In this document: in pieces, positions 1 through 9,000 of the stretch | How the letters are laid out: each line of letters starts with the position of its first letter | Numbering within the stretch: the stretch's first letter is position 1 | Assembly (NCBI GenBank): GCA_027491195.1 | Contig: JAIXWQ010000012.1 | Span: 62,001-126,000, forward strand | DNA: 64,000 nucleotides | Direction of reading: 5' to 3' | Source: Cytophagaceae bacterium | GTDB lineage: Bacteria > Bacteroidota > Bacteroidia > Cytophagales > Spirosomataceae | Made by a program: the position numbers and the translations under genes | Notes under the pieces: model-generated | What the model was told of the DNA's origin: nothing | Databases searched by the model: none | What the model saw: only the letters and a program-made list of their open reading frames with translations

Positions 1-1346
1 ATCTATTGAAAAGTGGTCGTACCTATAACTACTATACCTACGATAATCAGACCGATAATTATGCGCAGGATCACTTTCAGCTCATCACGAATCACCGGTT
101 GACGGAGGCCTGGAACCTTGATTTGAATGCGCATTATACCTATGGTCGAGGATACTATGAGGAATTCAAGCCGGCAGCGGATTTAATCACTTATGGTTTT
201 GCCAACTCCTTACGTAGCGTAGATGTCATTCGCCGCAAGTGGTTAGATAATGATTTTTATGGATCGACTTTTGCGTTGAATTATACCGGTTCTCAAAAAA
301 TAAAATTCACCTTTGGCGGCGCGTGGAATCGCTATGTGGGTCGCCATTTTGGGGTGTTGCAAGATCCTTATCCAGGAAGAGAATGGTATCGAAGCAGATC
401 TCAAAAAACAGATTTAAACCTATACGCAAAGGGGAATATCAATCTATCTGCTGCTTGGAATGCCTACGTGGATGTTCAATACCGGACGGTAGGCTACCGC
501 ATGTTTGGAACAGCGGATAAGTTTTTGAATTTGAATTCGGATAATAGCTATTCCTTTTTTAATCCCAAATTTGGCCTAACACATCAACTCTCCGAAAAAT
601 CGAAAGTATACGGTTCGGTTTCCGCTGGAAGCAAAGAGCCGAGTCGCCAAGATTTCGTGGATAATGCGGCTGGAAACCCTCGTCCGGAATACTTGCAGGA
701 TTATGAGGTAGGGTATGAGCGTTCAGGTCGTCGGTATGGGCTACAGATAAATGGTTATTTCATGAATTACCAGGATCAGTTAGTATTAACTGGAGCGGTT
801 AATTCGACGGGCGATGCGATTCGGACGAATGTGGAATCGAGTTACCGTTTAGGAGTAGAGACGATGCTTAACATCCAAATTTCAAAGCGCCTAGTTTGGA
901 GTGGTAATGTGACGCTAAGCCAAAACCGCATTCAAAACTTCAAGGAACGAATGACGGATTATGATACTTACGATCAAATTGTGATCAATCACGGAAATAC
1001 CGATATCGCCTATTCGCCTTCAGTAATTGCGGGAAATACAGTAACCTATTCAGTAGGTTCTTTCGAAGCGAGCTTGTTAAGTAAATATGTGGGTAAACAA
1101 TATTTGGACAATACCTCAGACGAAGCCCGTTCACTTGAGGCCTATACAACTCAAGATATTCGATTAAAATATACGCTGAAGAAAGGCCCTGTTTTCACGC
1201 TGTTATTAAACAACGTCTTAAATGAACAGTATTCTTCGAATGGATATACGTATTCGTACCGCTATGGTGGAGCTACGACGACGGAGAATTTCTATTATCC
1301 GCAAGCTGGATTTAATTTCTTACTGGGAGCGAGTATTCGTTTCTAA
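1..1346 (+). CDS. TonB-dependent receptor, C-terminal part (5' end outside window)
   Basis: The reading frame is open from the first base of the window, so the true start lies upstream; the first in-frame initiator-like codon (TTG at 6) is not a credible start. The visible ~447 residues are alternating aromatic/polar strands typical of the 22-strand outer-membrane barrel: repeated YxxxW/F motifs, a stretch near residues 205-240 resembling the conserved receptor segment before 'PEYLQDYEVGYE', and a C-terminal Phe after 'LLGASIR', the usual BAM-recognition end. Family knowledge: such receptors import siderophores, vitamins or glycans using TonB/ExbBD energy. Plug and any N-terminal regulatory domain are not visible, so substrate cannot be inferred. 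A strong terminator follows directly. Confidence 0.9.
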   Translation, partial: LLKSGRTYNYYTYDNQTDNYAQDHFQLITNHRLTEAWNLDLNAHYTYGRGYYEEFKPAADLITYGFANSLRSVDVIRRKWLDNDFYGSTFALNYTGSQKIKFTFGGAWNRYVGRHFGVLQDPYPGREWYRSRSQKTDLNLYAKGNINLSAAWNAYVDVQYRTVGYRMFGTADKFLNLNSDNSYSFFNPKFGLTHQLSEKSKVYGSVSAGSKEPSRQDFVDNAAGNPRPEYLQDYEVGYERSGRRYGLQINGYFMNYQDQLVLTGAVNSTGDAIRTNVESSYRLGVETMLNIQISKRLVWSGNVTLSQNRIQNFKERMTDYDTYDQIVINHGNTDIAYSPSVIAGNTVTYSVGSFEASLLSKYVGKQYLDNTSDEARSLEAYTTQDIRLKYTLKKGPVFTLLLNNVLNEQYSSNGYTYSYRYGGATTTENFYYPQAGFNFLLGASIRF

Positions 1347-1350
1347 AAGC

Positions 1351-1387
1351 AAAAAGCCTCAGATCTGTCGAAAGTCTGAGGCTTTTT
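1351..1387. terminator. Bidirectional rho-independent terminator
   Basis: A 13-bp perfect stem (1351-1363 with 1375-1387, core AGCCTCAGA/TCTGAGGCT) with an 11-base loop, A-run on the left and T-run on the right. It sits between the convergent TonB receptor (+) and glycosyltransferase (-) and can serve both. Confidence 0.9.
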
Positions 1388-1389
1388 TA

Positions 1390-2127
1390 TTAGTTCATTA
1401 AATCCCATTTCCATCCCCACTTCGCGAGGCGGTAACGGACAGAATACCAAAGTACACCCAATCCATAAATCGAGCTACGTTTGAAGTTGATCGAGGAGGC
1501 TTCGTCGAAGTATTTCGTCGGGCAAGTTACTTCGCCTACTTCGAAACCTTTCCAGAAAAGCTGCAAGACCATTTGGTTATCAAATATGAAGTCGTCGTCA
1601 CATTTCGTGAATTTTACGGCTTCCAACGCTTCTTTCGAGAACGCACGGTAACCGGTGTGGTATTCGGAAAGCTTTTGGTCGATTAAGATATTTTGGAATA
1701 AAGTCAATAAGCGATTCGCGATGTACTTGTAAATAGGCATGCCCCCTTTTAGTGCCCCTTTACCTAAAATACGGGACGCGAAAACGACAGGATACAAGCC
1801 ATTTCCGATGATCGAAATCATCGCTTTTAATAGCATGGGTGTGTATTGGTAATCTGGATGCAACATGATGACGATGTCACCACCAAGCTCCAAAGCCTTC
1901 GTATAGCAGGTCTTCTGATTTCCTCCATAACCCAGGTTTTTATCATGGCGAATGACGTGCTTTATGCCCACTTGCTTCGCCACTTCCACCGTATTATCCG
2001 GGCTGTGGTCATCGACTAAAATCACCTCGTCCACCCAATCGTGCGGGATTTCATGGTATGTTTTCTCCAGGGTTAATGCTGCCTTGTAGGCGGGCATAAC
2101 GACGATGACCTTTTTACCTTCGTACAT
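1390..2127 (-). CDS. Family 2 glycosyltransferase (polyprenyl-phosphate sugar transferase type)
   Basis: 245 residues. The N-terminus has the GT-A nucleotide-binding start 'VIVVMPAYKAALTL', then 'VDEVILVDDHSPDNT' (acidic residues about 36-42) and 'NLGYGGNQKTCYTKAL', followed by 'IVIMLHPDYQYTP', matching the dolichyl/undecaprenyl-phosphate mannosyl- or glucosyltransferase subgroup. It is short, without the C-terminal membrane helices of ArnC/GtrB-type enzymes, so it is probably cytoplasmic or peripheral. Likely role: moving a sugar from a nucleotide donor to a polyprenyl phosphate or cell-surface glycan; the acceptor is unknown. It stands alone, divergent from terC and convergent with the TonB receptor. 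The ATG at 2127 gives a start immediately before the first beta strand, which fits the family. Confidence 0.85.
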   Translation of the reverse strand: MYEGKKVIVVMPAYKAALTLEKTYHEIPHDWVDEVILVDDHSPDNTVEVAKQVGIKHVIRHDKNLGYGGNQKTCYTKALELGGDIVIMLHPDYQYTPMLLKAMISIIGNGLYPVVFASRILGKGALKGGMPIYKYIANRLLTLFQNILIDQKLSEYHTGYRAFSKEALEAVKFTKCDDDFIFDNQMVLQLFWKGFEVGEVTCPTKYFDEASSINFKRSSIYGLGVLWYSVRYRLAKWGWKWDLMN

Positions 2128-2185
2128 ATTTTTTCTAAGCTATTTTTGCGACCTTTGTGCGGCCAAAGTGTAAAATTAAATATTT

Positions 2186-3238
2186 ATGAGCGAAACGCTA
2201 TTTTTTCTTCTTTTTTCAGTGGGTGTGATGGCTGTCATGTTAATCGACCTAGGCATCTTTAAAAAGGATACCAGTGAAGAAGTAACTTTCAAGGAAGCGG
2301 GTTTCTGGACCGGCATGTGGGTTTTATTAGCGATCATTTTCTATATTTTCCTAGGCTATAATGGAGCGATGGTGCATGGGATTACGGATATGCCAAGTCT
2401 TAAAGCAGTACAGCAAGCCTACGCCTCTCACATCGATTTAGGAAATGCCCCGTACTACGAAGCAGTAGCGGCATTTCAAAACAACATGTCCTTGGAGTTT
2501 ATCACCGGCTATTTGGTGGAATATTCCTTGTCTGCAGATAACGTATTCGTCTTTATTTTGATCTTTAACTCGTTCGGTGTTCAAAAGCGCTATTACAAGA
2601 AAATCCTCGTGTGGGGGATCTTGGGGGCGATCATTTTACGCTTAATCTTTATCTTCTTAGGCGCTGCCTTATTGCAGAAGTTTGATTGGATTATCTACGT
2701 TTTCGGAGCTTTCTTAGTCTATACTGGGGTGAAGATTTTGTTCTCGAAACACGAGGAGGAGGAGATTGATACAGCGAATCATCCTGTTGTTCGTTTGCTA
2801 TCTCGTTTTTTCAATGTGTACAGAAGAAACGTAATTGGTCACTTCTTTGTTCGCATGAAAAATACGGGCAAATTGTTTATCACACCCATTTTCGTGGTGG
2901 TTGTGGTGATCGCGTTTACGGATATTTTATTCGCGGTGGATTCAATTCCGGCGATTTTCTCTATATCGAAAGACCCTTATATCGTTTTCTTCTCAAACGT
3001 TTTCGCCGTAATGGGCTTGCGTTCGTTGTTCTTCTTCCTGTCTAGTTTGATGGGCTTATTCCGCTTCTTACCGATGGGTTTAGGCGTATTACTGAGCTTT
3101 GTGGGTGGAAAAATGTTAGCTCACTCGAAGTTAGAAGAGTGGGGATTTGGGACACTTTCTTCGCTAGGCGTGATTATTGGAATCTTGACGATTAGTATCT
3201 TATTAAGCGTGGCATTTCCAGAGAAGAAAAAGGCTTAA
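2186..3238 (+). CDS. TerC family integral membrane protein (Alx-like)
   Basis: 350 residues, about nine hydrophobic segments. The TerC hallmarks are visible: 'SLEFITGYLVEYSLSADNVFVF' (with the acidic E and D in membrane) and 'FTDILFAVDSIPAIFSIS'. Members of this family (TerC, Alx) are implicated in tellurite resistance and manganese export; in bacteria such as this one the usual role inferred is Mn2+ efflux coupled to extracytoplasmic enzymes, but that is family knowledge. The gene is alone; its last four bases overlap the 3' end of the convergent AraC-type gene, so both stops share TTAA. No tellurite-resistance operon genes surround it, which favours a housekeeping metal role. Confidence 0.9.
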   Translation: MSETLFFLLFSVGVMAVMLIDLGIFKKDTSEEVTFKEAGFWTGMWVLLAIIFYIFLGYNGAMVHGITDMPSLKAVQQAYASHIDLGNAPYYEAVAAFQNNMSLEFITGYLVEYSLSADNVFVFILIFNSFGVQKRYYKKILVWGILGAIILRLIFIFLGAALLQKFDWIIYVFGAFLVYTGVKILFSKHEEEEIDTANHPVVRLLSRFFNVYRRNVIGHFFVRMKNTGKLFITPIFVVVVVIAFTDILFAVDSIPAIFSISKDPYIVFFSNVFAVMGLRSLFFFLSSLMGLFRFLPMGLGVLLSFVGGKMLAHSKLEEWGFGTLSSLGVIIGILTISILLSVAFPEKKKA

Positions 3239-4104
3239 TGCCACTCATTCACCATTTTTCGGTATTGTAACGGAGGCGTATTCATCCAGGCTTTGAACTG
3301 CTTATTGAAGTGGGAGATATTGCCAAAACCGCTCTCAAAACACACCTCTATCATCGGTTTATTCGTCGTGCGCAATAGCGTGCAGGCGTGCTTCACCCTG
3401 AATTCGGTGACTAATTCCACAAAGGTCTTATTAGTTACCTTCTTAAAATAACGGCAGAATGCCGTCTCTGTCATATTGGCTAAATGAGCCACCTCATCCA
3501 AATGCACTTCCTGGGTATAGTTCGCAATCACGTAGGCATAGACCCGATTAATGCGTTCCAAATCTCCCTCCGCGATGGCATAGTTACCTTCCGTCGTATC
3601 GATAGGCTGTACATCCGCCGTGGAGATCCCGATCGTGTGAAGAATTTGCAAGAAAGCGAGTAAACGGGGGAATGGAGGCATGTCTACTAAGGCCAGCATA
3701 TCCCTTGCGATTTTATCCTGGGTAGGTCCTACAATGGAAAATCCGGTTTTAGCCTTTTCAAATAAGTTTTTCAAACCCGCGCAGGCTTCATTGGAAAGGA
3801 AATCTTCGCCTAGAAAATCGCGTCGAAAATGGATGACGAGTGCTTGTGCTCCATCTGCTGAAGGTTCTTCTGTCAACCAGTCCTTGCGGTGGTTTTGCCA
3901 GCAGTGCGGGAGGTTTTCGCCTAATAAAACTAAGTCCCCCGGCCTGAAATCACTGATCTGATTTCCTATGAAACGTTTGCCCTCGCCAGCGATGATCAAC
4001 GTTAATTCCAGCTCTGGATGGAAATGATAGGGAGCGTCAAAACGAGCCTGTTTCACATGCTTAATTTGAAATCCAGAAGAAAGGTGTTCGCGTTGCGCTT
4101 TCAT
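3235..4104 (-). CDS. AraC family transcriptional regulator
   Basis: 289 residues: an N-terminal cupin sensing domain (about 15-150, with 'FDAPYHFHPELELTLII' and 'RFIGNQISDFRPGDLVLLG') and a C-terminal double helix-turn-helix (about 190-285, 'LDEVAHLANMTETAFCRYFK' and 'IEVCFESGFGNISHFNKQFK'). The HxH of the cupin is retained. It is divergent from the phytanoyl-CoA dioxygenase-like gene with a 114-base shared upstream region, an arrangement that suggests it controls that gene and possibly itself; this is inference. The ligand is probably a sugar or small organic molecule as for other cupin AraC proteins, but cannot be named. The 3' end overlaps terC by four bases. Confidence 0.92.
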   Translation of the reverse strand: MKAQREHLSSGFQIKHVKQARFDAPYHFHPELELTLIIAGEGKRFIGNQISDFRPGDLVLLGENLPHCWQNHRKDWLTEEPSADGAQALVIHFRRDFLGEDFLSNEACAGLKNLFEKAKTGFSIVGPTQDKIARDMLALVDMPPFPRLLAFLQILHTIGISTADVQPIDTTEGNYAIAEGDLERINRVYAYVIANYTQEVHLDEVAHLANMTETAFCRYFKKVTNKTFVELVTEFRVKHACTLLRTTNKPMIEVCFESGFGNISHFNKQFKAWMNTPPLQYRKMVNEWH

Positions 4105-4218
4105 TTAATTTTAGCCTTTTGGGGTACTTTGAATCGTGGAAGGGTAAAATTGCATCTTTTTTGGCCAAAATAAAGGTAGAAGTAGGAATAAATTTTAGAA
4201 ATCTTTGCAAGAAAAAAA

Positions 4219-5013
4219 ATGCTGCACTTACCCCTGTCCGTATCGCCCGAGAACCAAGCCTATTTCGCTAAAAATGGCCATGTGTACATTCCATCGCTGA
4301 TCTCTGCGGAAGAATTGCAACCCTACCGCCAGGCCATCTTGGATTGGGCGGATGATTTTAGAGCGCAACAAAAACCGATGGCAGAGCGGGATACCTACGG
4401 GAAAGCATTTTTACAGATGATGAATCTGTGGGAATCATCGGAAACGGTCAAGGAATTCACGCTCGCGAATCGCTTCGCTTCTGTCGCTGCCCAGTTGTTA
4501 GGAGTGAAAAATGTCCGCCTGTACCACGATCAGGCACTTTTCAAAGAACCAGGCGGAGGCCATACGCCTTGGCACCAAGATCAATATTACTGGCCCATCG
4601 ATACGCCTAAAACGGTGACGATGTGGATGCCTTTGGTAGACATAGAAGAAGGAATGGGGATGCTTACGTTTGCCTCGAAATCTGCTGGCGCTGACCTGCC
4701 TAAGCTGGAAATTTCGGATGAATCGGAGGCTTTAATTGGGGACTATGTGGCTAAACAGGGCTATGAAATCGTCGCCCAAAAATCGATGAAAGCCGGTGAT
4801 GCCACGTTTCATTTAGGCTGGACGCTCCATAATGCGCCTGGTAATGAATCGTCTAAAATGCGGGAGGTAATGACTATCATTTATATGGATGCGGAGGCGC
4901 GTGTGATGGAACCCCAAAATCCGAACCAAGAGGCCGATCGCCAGCGCTGGCTGCAAGGTTTAGCGCCCGGTTCGCTAGCTGCATCTGCCCTAAATCCCCT
5001 TATCGGAGATTAG
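4219..5013 (+). CDS. Phytanoyl-CoA dioxygenase family (PhyH) Fe(II)/2-oxoglutarate oxygenase
   Basis: 264 residues with the double-stranded beta-helix pattern of PhyH proteins: N-terminal 'FAKNGHVYIPSLISAEEL', the Fe-binding H-x-D in 'TPWHQDQYYWPI', and the distal His in 'DATFHLGWTLHNAPGN'. The enzyme should hydroxylate an unactivated carbon of a small molecule using O2 and 2-oxoglutarate. Substrate is not deducible; many bacterial PhyH proteins do not act on phytanoyl-CoA. Divergent from the AraC regulator, which is the likely controller. The start at 4219 is preceded by 'AATCTTTG', one mismatch from a TAnnTTTG element, leaving a very short leader. Its last 14 bases are antisense to the end of the small lipoprotein gene. 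Confidence 0.85.
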   Translation: MLHLPLSVSPENQAYFAKNGHVYIPSLISAEELQPYRQAILDWADDFRAQQKPMAERDTYGKAFLQMMNLWESSETVKEFTLANRFASVAAQLLGVKNVRLYHDQALFKEPGGGHTPWHQDQYYWPIDTPKTVTMWMPLVDIEEGMGMLTFASKSAGADLPKLEISDESEALIGDYVAKQGYEIVAQKSMKAGDATFHLGWTLHNAPGNESSKMREVMTIIYMDAEARVMEPQNPNQEADRQRWLQGLAPGSLAASALNPLIGD

Positions 5014-5137
5014 GACAGTCGCAGGCATTTTTCTTAAATAAGGACCATTTCTTCTTGTAGGGTTTTGCTTGGTAGCGGCGACTTGCGCAGGAACCGGCTA
5101 ACATACCTACACATAAGAGCAAAACGATATAGCGCAT
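5000..5137 (-). CDS. Small lipoprotein, 45 residues
   Basis: Read directly from the sequence. The translation begins MRYIVLLLCVGMLAGSCAS: a short basic start, a hydrophobic stretch and a clean lipobox 'LAGSC' with Cys17, followed by a Lys/Arg/aromatic tail (28 residues) ending 'NACDCPNLR' with two more cysteines. Its ATG overlaps the stop of the upstream dienelactone hydrolase as TAATG (5135-5139), so translation is probably coupled. This resembles the many short lipoproteins annotated in Bacteroidota; no function is known. Alternative view: chance ORF, but a lipobox exactly positioned plus the coupling overlap argues against that. Confidence 0.72.
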   Translation of the reverse strand: MRYIVLLLCVGMLAGSCASRRYQAKPYKKKWSLFKKNACDCPNLR

Positions 5138-5973
5138 TATTTTAATCGAGCTTTGAAGTAATTAATCGCCATTCCCCAAGCCTCTTCGGTCGCGGCTTTG
5201 TCAAAATTAGGGTTAGAGGGATTCGCAAAAGCGTGTTCCGCATCGAAGATTTTTGTTTGAATTCCTTTGCCAGCAGTTTTCATATTGGCTTCAAATTCCT
5301 TCACGACCGCCGGGTTGATAAATTGCTCCTTCCCCGCAAAAAGGCCTAATACATCCGTCTGTAATAATTTCAATTGCTCCACATCCTTCACCGGCATACC
5401 ATAATACATCACACAAGCTGCTGCTTGTTTTCCAGCTAAGATAGATGCTTTTAGGGATAAAGATCCGCCAAAACACCAGCCCACCGTCGCAATCTTCGCT
5501 TTTGGACCTACGTAGGCAATAGCGCCTTTGATGATGGCTTCTAAACGTGCTGGATTTGCACCGCCCATGTATTTTGCTGCATCTTCACGCGTCGTGGCTA
5601 CTTTTCCATCGTACATATCGATCGCTAATACGTTGACATTGCCTAAATTGCTGTAGAAATGTTCTGCTTCTCTTTTGATGTGGTCGTTTAGGCCCCACCA
5701 TTCTTGGAAAACGAATAAGGTAATATCAGTCGGCTTGTCAGCTGGAATGTAGAATCCTTTAGCCATCTGATCATCCGGCGTCTTGAATTCGACCATCACA
5801 CCACCAGCTTTGCTCACATGGTGGTAGGCTTTCGGTAGGGCATGGGATTTAATGAAGGCTTTATTAGAGGCCAAAAGCTGCATGCCATCTTTCTTGACGA
5901 AGCAGCAAGAGGCTTGAGAAAAGGCAAAGAAAGAGGCGAATACGAGCGCCAACGTTGCGATATATTTTTTCAT
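5137..5973 (-). CDS. Secreted dienelactone hydrolase family protein
   Basis: 278 residues from the ATG at 5973, chosen because it opens a typical signal peptide (MKKYIATLALVFASFFAFSQ); the longer open frame to 6162 would run into the divergent gene's coding start. After the signal comes an alpha/beta-hydrolase of the DLH family: 'FVFQEWWGLNDHIKREAEHF' (the conserved E-W-W-G motif), nucleophile motif 'GWCFGGSLSL' (Cys as nucleophile, as in true DLH), 'DVLGLFAGKEQFI' containing the acid, and 'DAEHAFANP' with the catalytic His. Location is therefore periplasmic. Substrate unknown; DLH relatives open cyclic esters. The downstream 45-residue lipoprotein overlaps its stop. Confidence 0.88.
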   Translation of the reverse strand: MKKYIATLALVFASFFAFSQASCCFVKKDGMQLLASNKAFIKSHALPKAYHHVSKAGGVMVEFKTPDDQMAKGFYIPADKPTDITLFVFQEWWGLNDHIKREAEHFYSNLGNVNVLAIDMYDGKVATTREDAAKYMGGANPARLEAIIKGAIAYVGPKAKIATVGWCFGGSLSLKASILAGKQAAACVMYYGMPVKDVEQLKLLQTDVLGLFAGKEQFINPAVVKEFEANMKTAGKGIQTKIFDAEHAFANPSNPNFDKAATEEAWGMAINYFKARLK

Positions 5974-6027
5974 AGCTTGATTTGATAAATTTTTTCTTAA
6001 ATGTAGCCGAAAATTTCTGTTTTGCCC

Positions 6028-6035
6028 TAACTTTG
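6028..6035 (+). promoter_or_regulatory. Probable Bacteroidota -7 element (TAACTTTG)
   Basis: TAACTTTG matches TAnnTTTG and lies 23 bases before the ATG of the large dehydrogenase fusion. I found no TTG at the expected spacing for the -33 element, so confidence is moderate. Confidence 0.4.
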
Positions 6036-6058
6036 TCCCAAACCTATTTATTTTTAAC

Positions 6059-9000
6059 ATGAAAAATACCTCGTTCGGAATCTTCCGAATCACACTCATT
6101 ATCGCCTTAGTGGTTTCGACGCTTTCTGTTTTCGCGCAGGCAGCTAATCCATTAGCCGGCAAGAAAATCTTAGTATTCTCTTCTACGAAAGGCTTCCGTC
6201 ACTCTTCCATCAAACCTGGCCAAATCGCCTTGTTTAAGATGGCCAAAGAAAAAGGATTTGCCGTAGATACAACGGAAAATGCCACCAATTTCACGGAGAA
6301 AAATTTGAAACAATACCGCATCGTGGTGTTCTTGAACACGACTGGTAATGTCTTAAATGACGTGCAACAAATCGCTTTTGAGCGGTATATCCAAGCGGGT
6401 GGGGCCTACATGGGTATTCACGCAGCGACAGATACGGAATACGATTGGAACTGGTACACAAAATTAGCGGGTGGTCAATTCGCTTCTCACCCAGGTCGTC
6501 CGAACGTGCAGAAAGGGAAGTTCACGGCTGTAGATCGCACCCACATTTCGACGGCACACATGCCAGAAACCTTTGATCGCACAGATGAATTCTACGATAC
6601 AAAGAACTTTAACAAAGACGTTCACGTATTATTGACATTAGACGAGAAATCGTATACAGATGGCAAAATGGGGGATTTCCACCCAATGGCTTGGTACCAC
6701 GAATACGATGGTGGCCGCGCGTTCTATACGAACTGGGGACATACACACGAGTCATTTGAAGAGCCTATCGTGGTGCAACACATTTGGGGTGGATTGCAAT
6801 GGTTAGCTTCAGGTCGTCCACAAGATTACACGAAAAAATTGCGTTCAGAATTGCCTCCAGAGGAGAATCGTTTCACGAAAATCACCTTAGATCGCAATTT
6901 AGATGAGCCGACGGAATTAGCGGTGACGGATGCTGGGAAAGTGTTTTTTGGTGAGCGCAAAGGTAAATTAAAGATGTACGATCCGAAGAAAGGAAAGACG
7001 AAAGTCGTAGCTGATTTGGACGTATTCTCTAAATTCGAATATGGTTTAATGGGGGTTAATATCGACCCTGAGTACAATAAGAATCACTGGATTTATTTGT
7101 TCTACTCTCCTCAAACGGGGAAAGCAGACACAGCTCAGCACTTATCACGTTTTACGTATGATGACGTGAAAGATACCTTGATCATGAGTTCTGAGAAAGT
7201 GCTTTTGCGTGTTCCTGTGAAGCGTGACGGATGTTGCCACACAGGTGGATCGATTGCTTGGGATAAATCAGGTAACTTGTTTTTATCAACAGGTGATGAC
7301 ACGAACCCATTTGATTCGAATGGTTTTGGTCCTATGGATAACCGTCCAGGCCGTTCAGGTTGGGATGCGCGTGCAACGTCATCGAACACGAATGATTTAA
7401 GAGGTAAGATTTTACGTATCAAACCTACTCCGGAAGGTGGTTACACGATTCCAGAGGGCAACTTATACCCTGCTGGTATTTACCATGCAAAACCTGAGAT
7501 TTATGTGATGGGTAACCGTAATCCCTACCGTATTTCGGTGGATAAGCGTACAGGGTTCTTGTATTGGGGTGAAGTAGGTCCAGATGCGGGTGAAGATTCG
7601 AAGAAATATGGTCCTCGAGGTCATGACGAAGTGAATCAAGCACGTCAGGCGGGTTATTTTGGCTGGCCGTTATTCGTTGCGGATAACCGTCCCTATAACC
7701 AACGTGATTTTGCAAAAGATAGCACTTGGGCTACTTTTAATCCCAAAGCTCCAATCAACAACTCCCCTCATAACACAGGATTCTCTCACTTACCAGCCGC
7801 TCAAAAAGCGTTTATCTACTATCCTTATGTAGATTCTCCTGAGTTCGGCCCAGTGATCTCTAAAGGTTCTCGTAATGCGATGGCCGGTCCGATCTATTAC
7901 CGGGAGGATTTTCCAGCAACTTCTAAGACGAAATTCCCAGCGTATTACGATGGTAAATTCTTCGCTTACGATTGGTCGCGTGATATGATCTACACCGTAA
8001 CGATGAATGCAAAAGGAGACTTCGTTCAAATGGAGCGTTTCTTACCTAACACGACTTTCTCTCATCCAATGGATTTAGAGTTTGACAAAAATGGTACAAT
8101 GTATGGTTTAGAATACGGTCCTAATTGGTTTGCAGCGAGTGAGGAAGCGTCACTTTACAAGATTGAATACAATGCGGGTAACCGTACGCCGAAAGTAAAA
8201 GTGGCGGTTGATAAGGCGGTAGGTGCTTTGCCTTTAAAAGCGAAGTTTTCTTCTGAGGGTACAGTGGACTATGATGGTGATGCTATCAAGTACGCATGGA
8301 ACTTCGGTGATGGCGGAACGAGCACTGCAGCTAATCCGGTACACGTGTTCGCTAAAGCAGGAGTTTATAACGTTAAACTTACGGTGAAAGACGCAGCCGG
8401 AAATTCCAATTCAGAGGTGATCAAAATCACTGCGGGTAACGAAGTTCCAAGTGTTGACGTGGCAATAGAAGGAAATAAATCATTCTACTGGAATGATAAG
8501 CCAGTGACGTACAAAGTATCGGTTCAAGATAAAGAAGACGGTAGCTTAGCCAATAAGAAGATTGCAGAAGACGATGTGATTATGCAGATCGATTATTTAG
8601 AGGGCTTTGACAAAACAGTTATCGCACAAGGTCACCAAGCGAATACTTCGTTCTCTGCTGGCAAGCGTTTGATCGATTTATCTGATTGCAAGACTTGTCA
8701 CGCAATTGATAAGAAGTCGGTAGGACCTTCTTACACAGATATTAGTAAAAAATACCGGGCTAGCTCACAAAACATTGATGAGTTATCGAAGAAGATCATT
8801 TCCGGTGGTGGTGGTGTTTGGGGAGAGAACGCGATGGCGGCTCACCCGCAAGTATCTGTTGCTGATGCACGTGAGATGGTGAAATACATCTTAGGATTAG
8901 CAGATAAGAAGAAGGCTTCTAAGCCAGTGGCTGGACAATACGTTCCACAAGATAAAGGCAAGCCAGGAACTTATATCTTCCGCGCGATGTACACAGATAA

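Noticed and set aside
5974-6162. N-terminal extension of the dienelactone hydrolase frame
   Set aside because: It has no signal character and overlaps the coding start of the divergent dehydrogenase; the ATG at 5973 opens a clear signal peptide.
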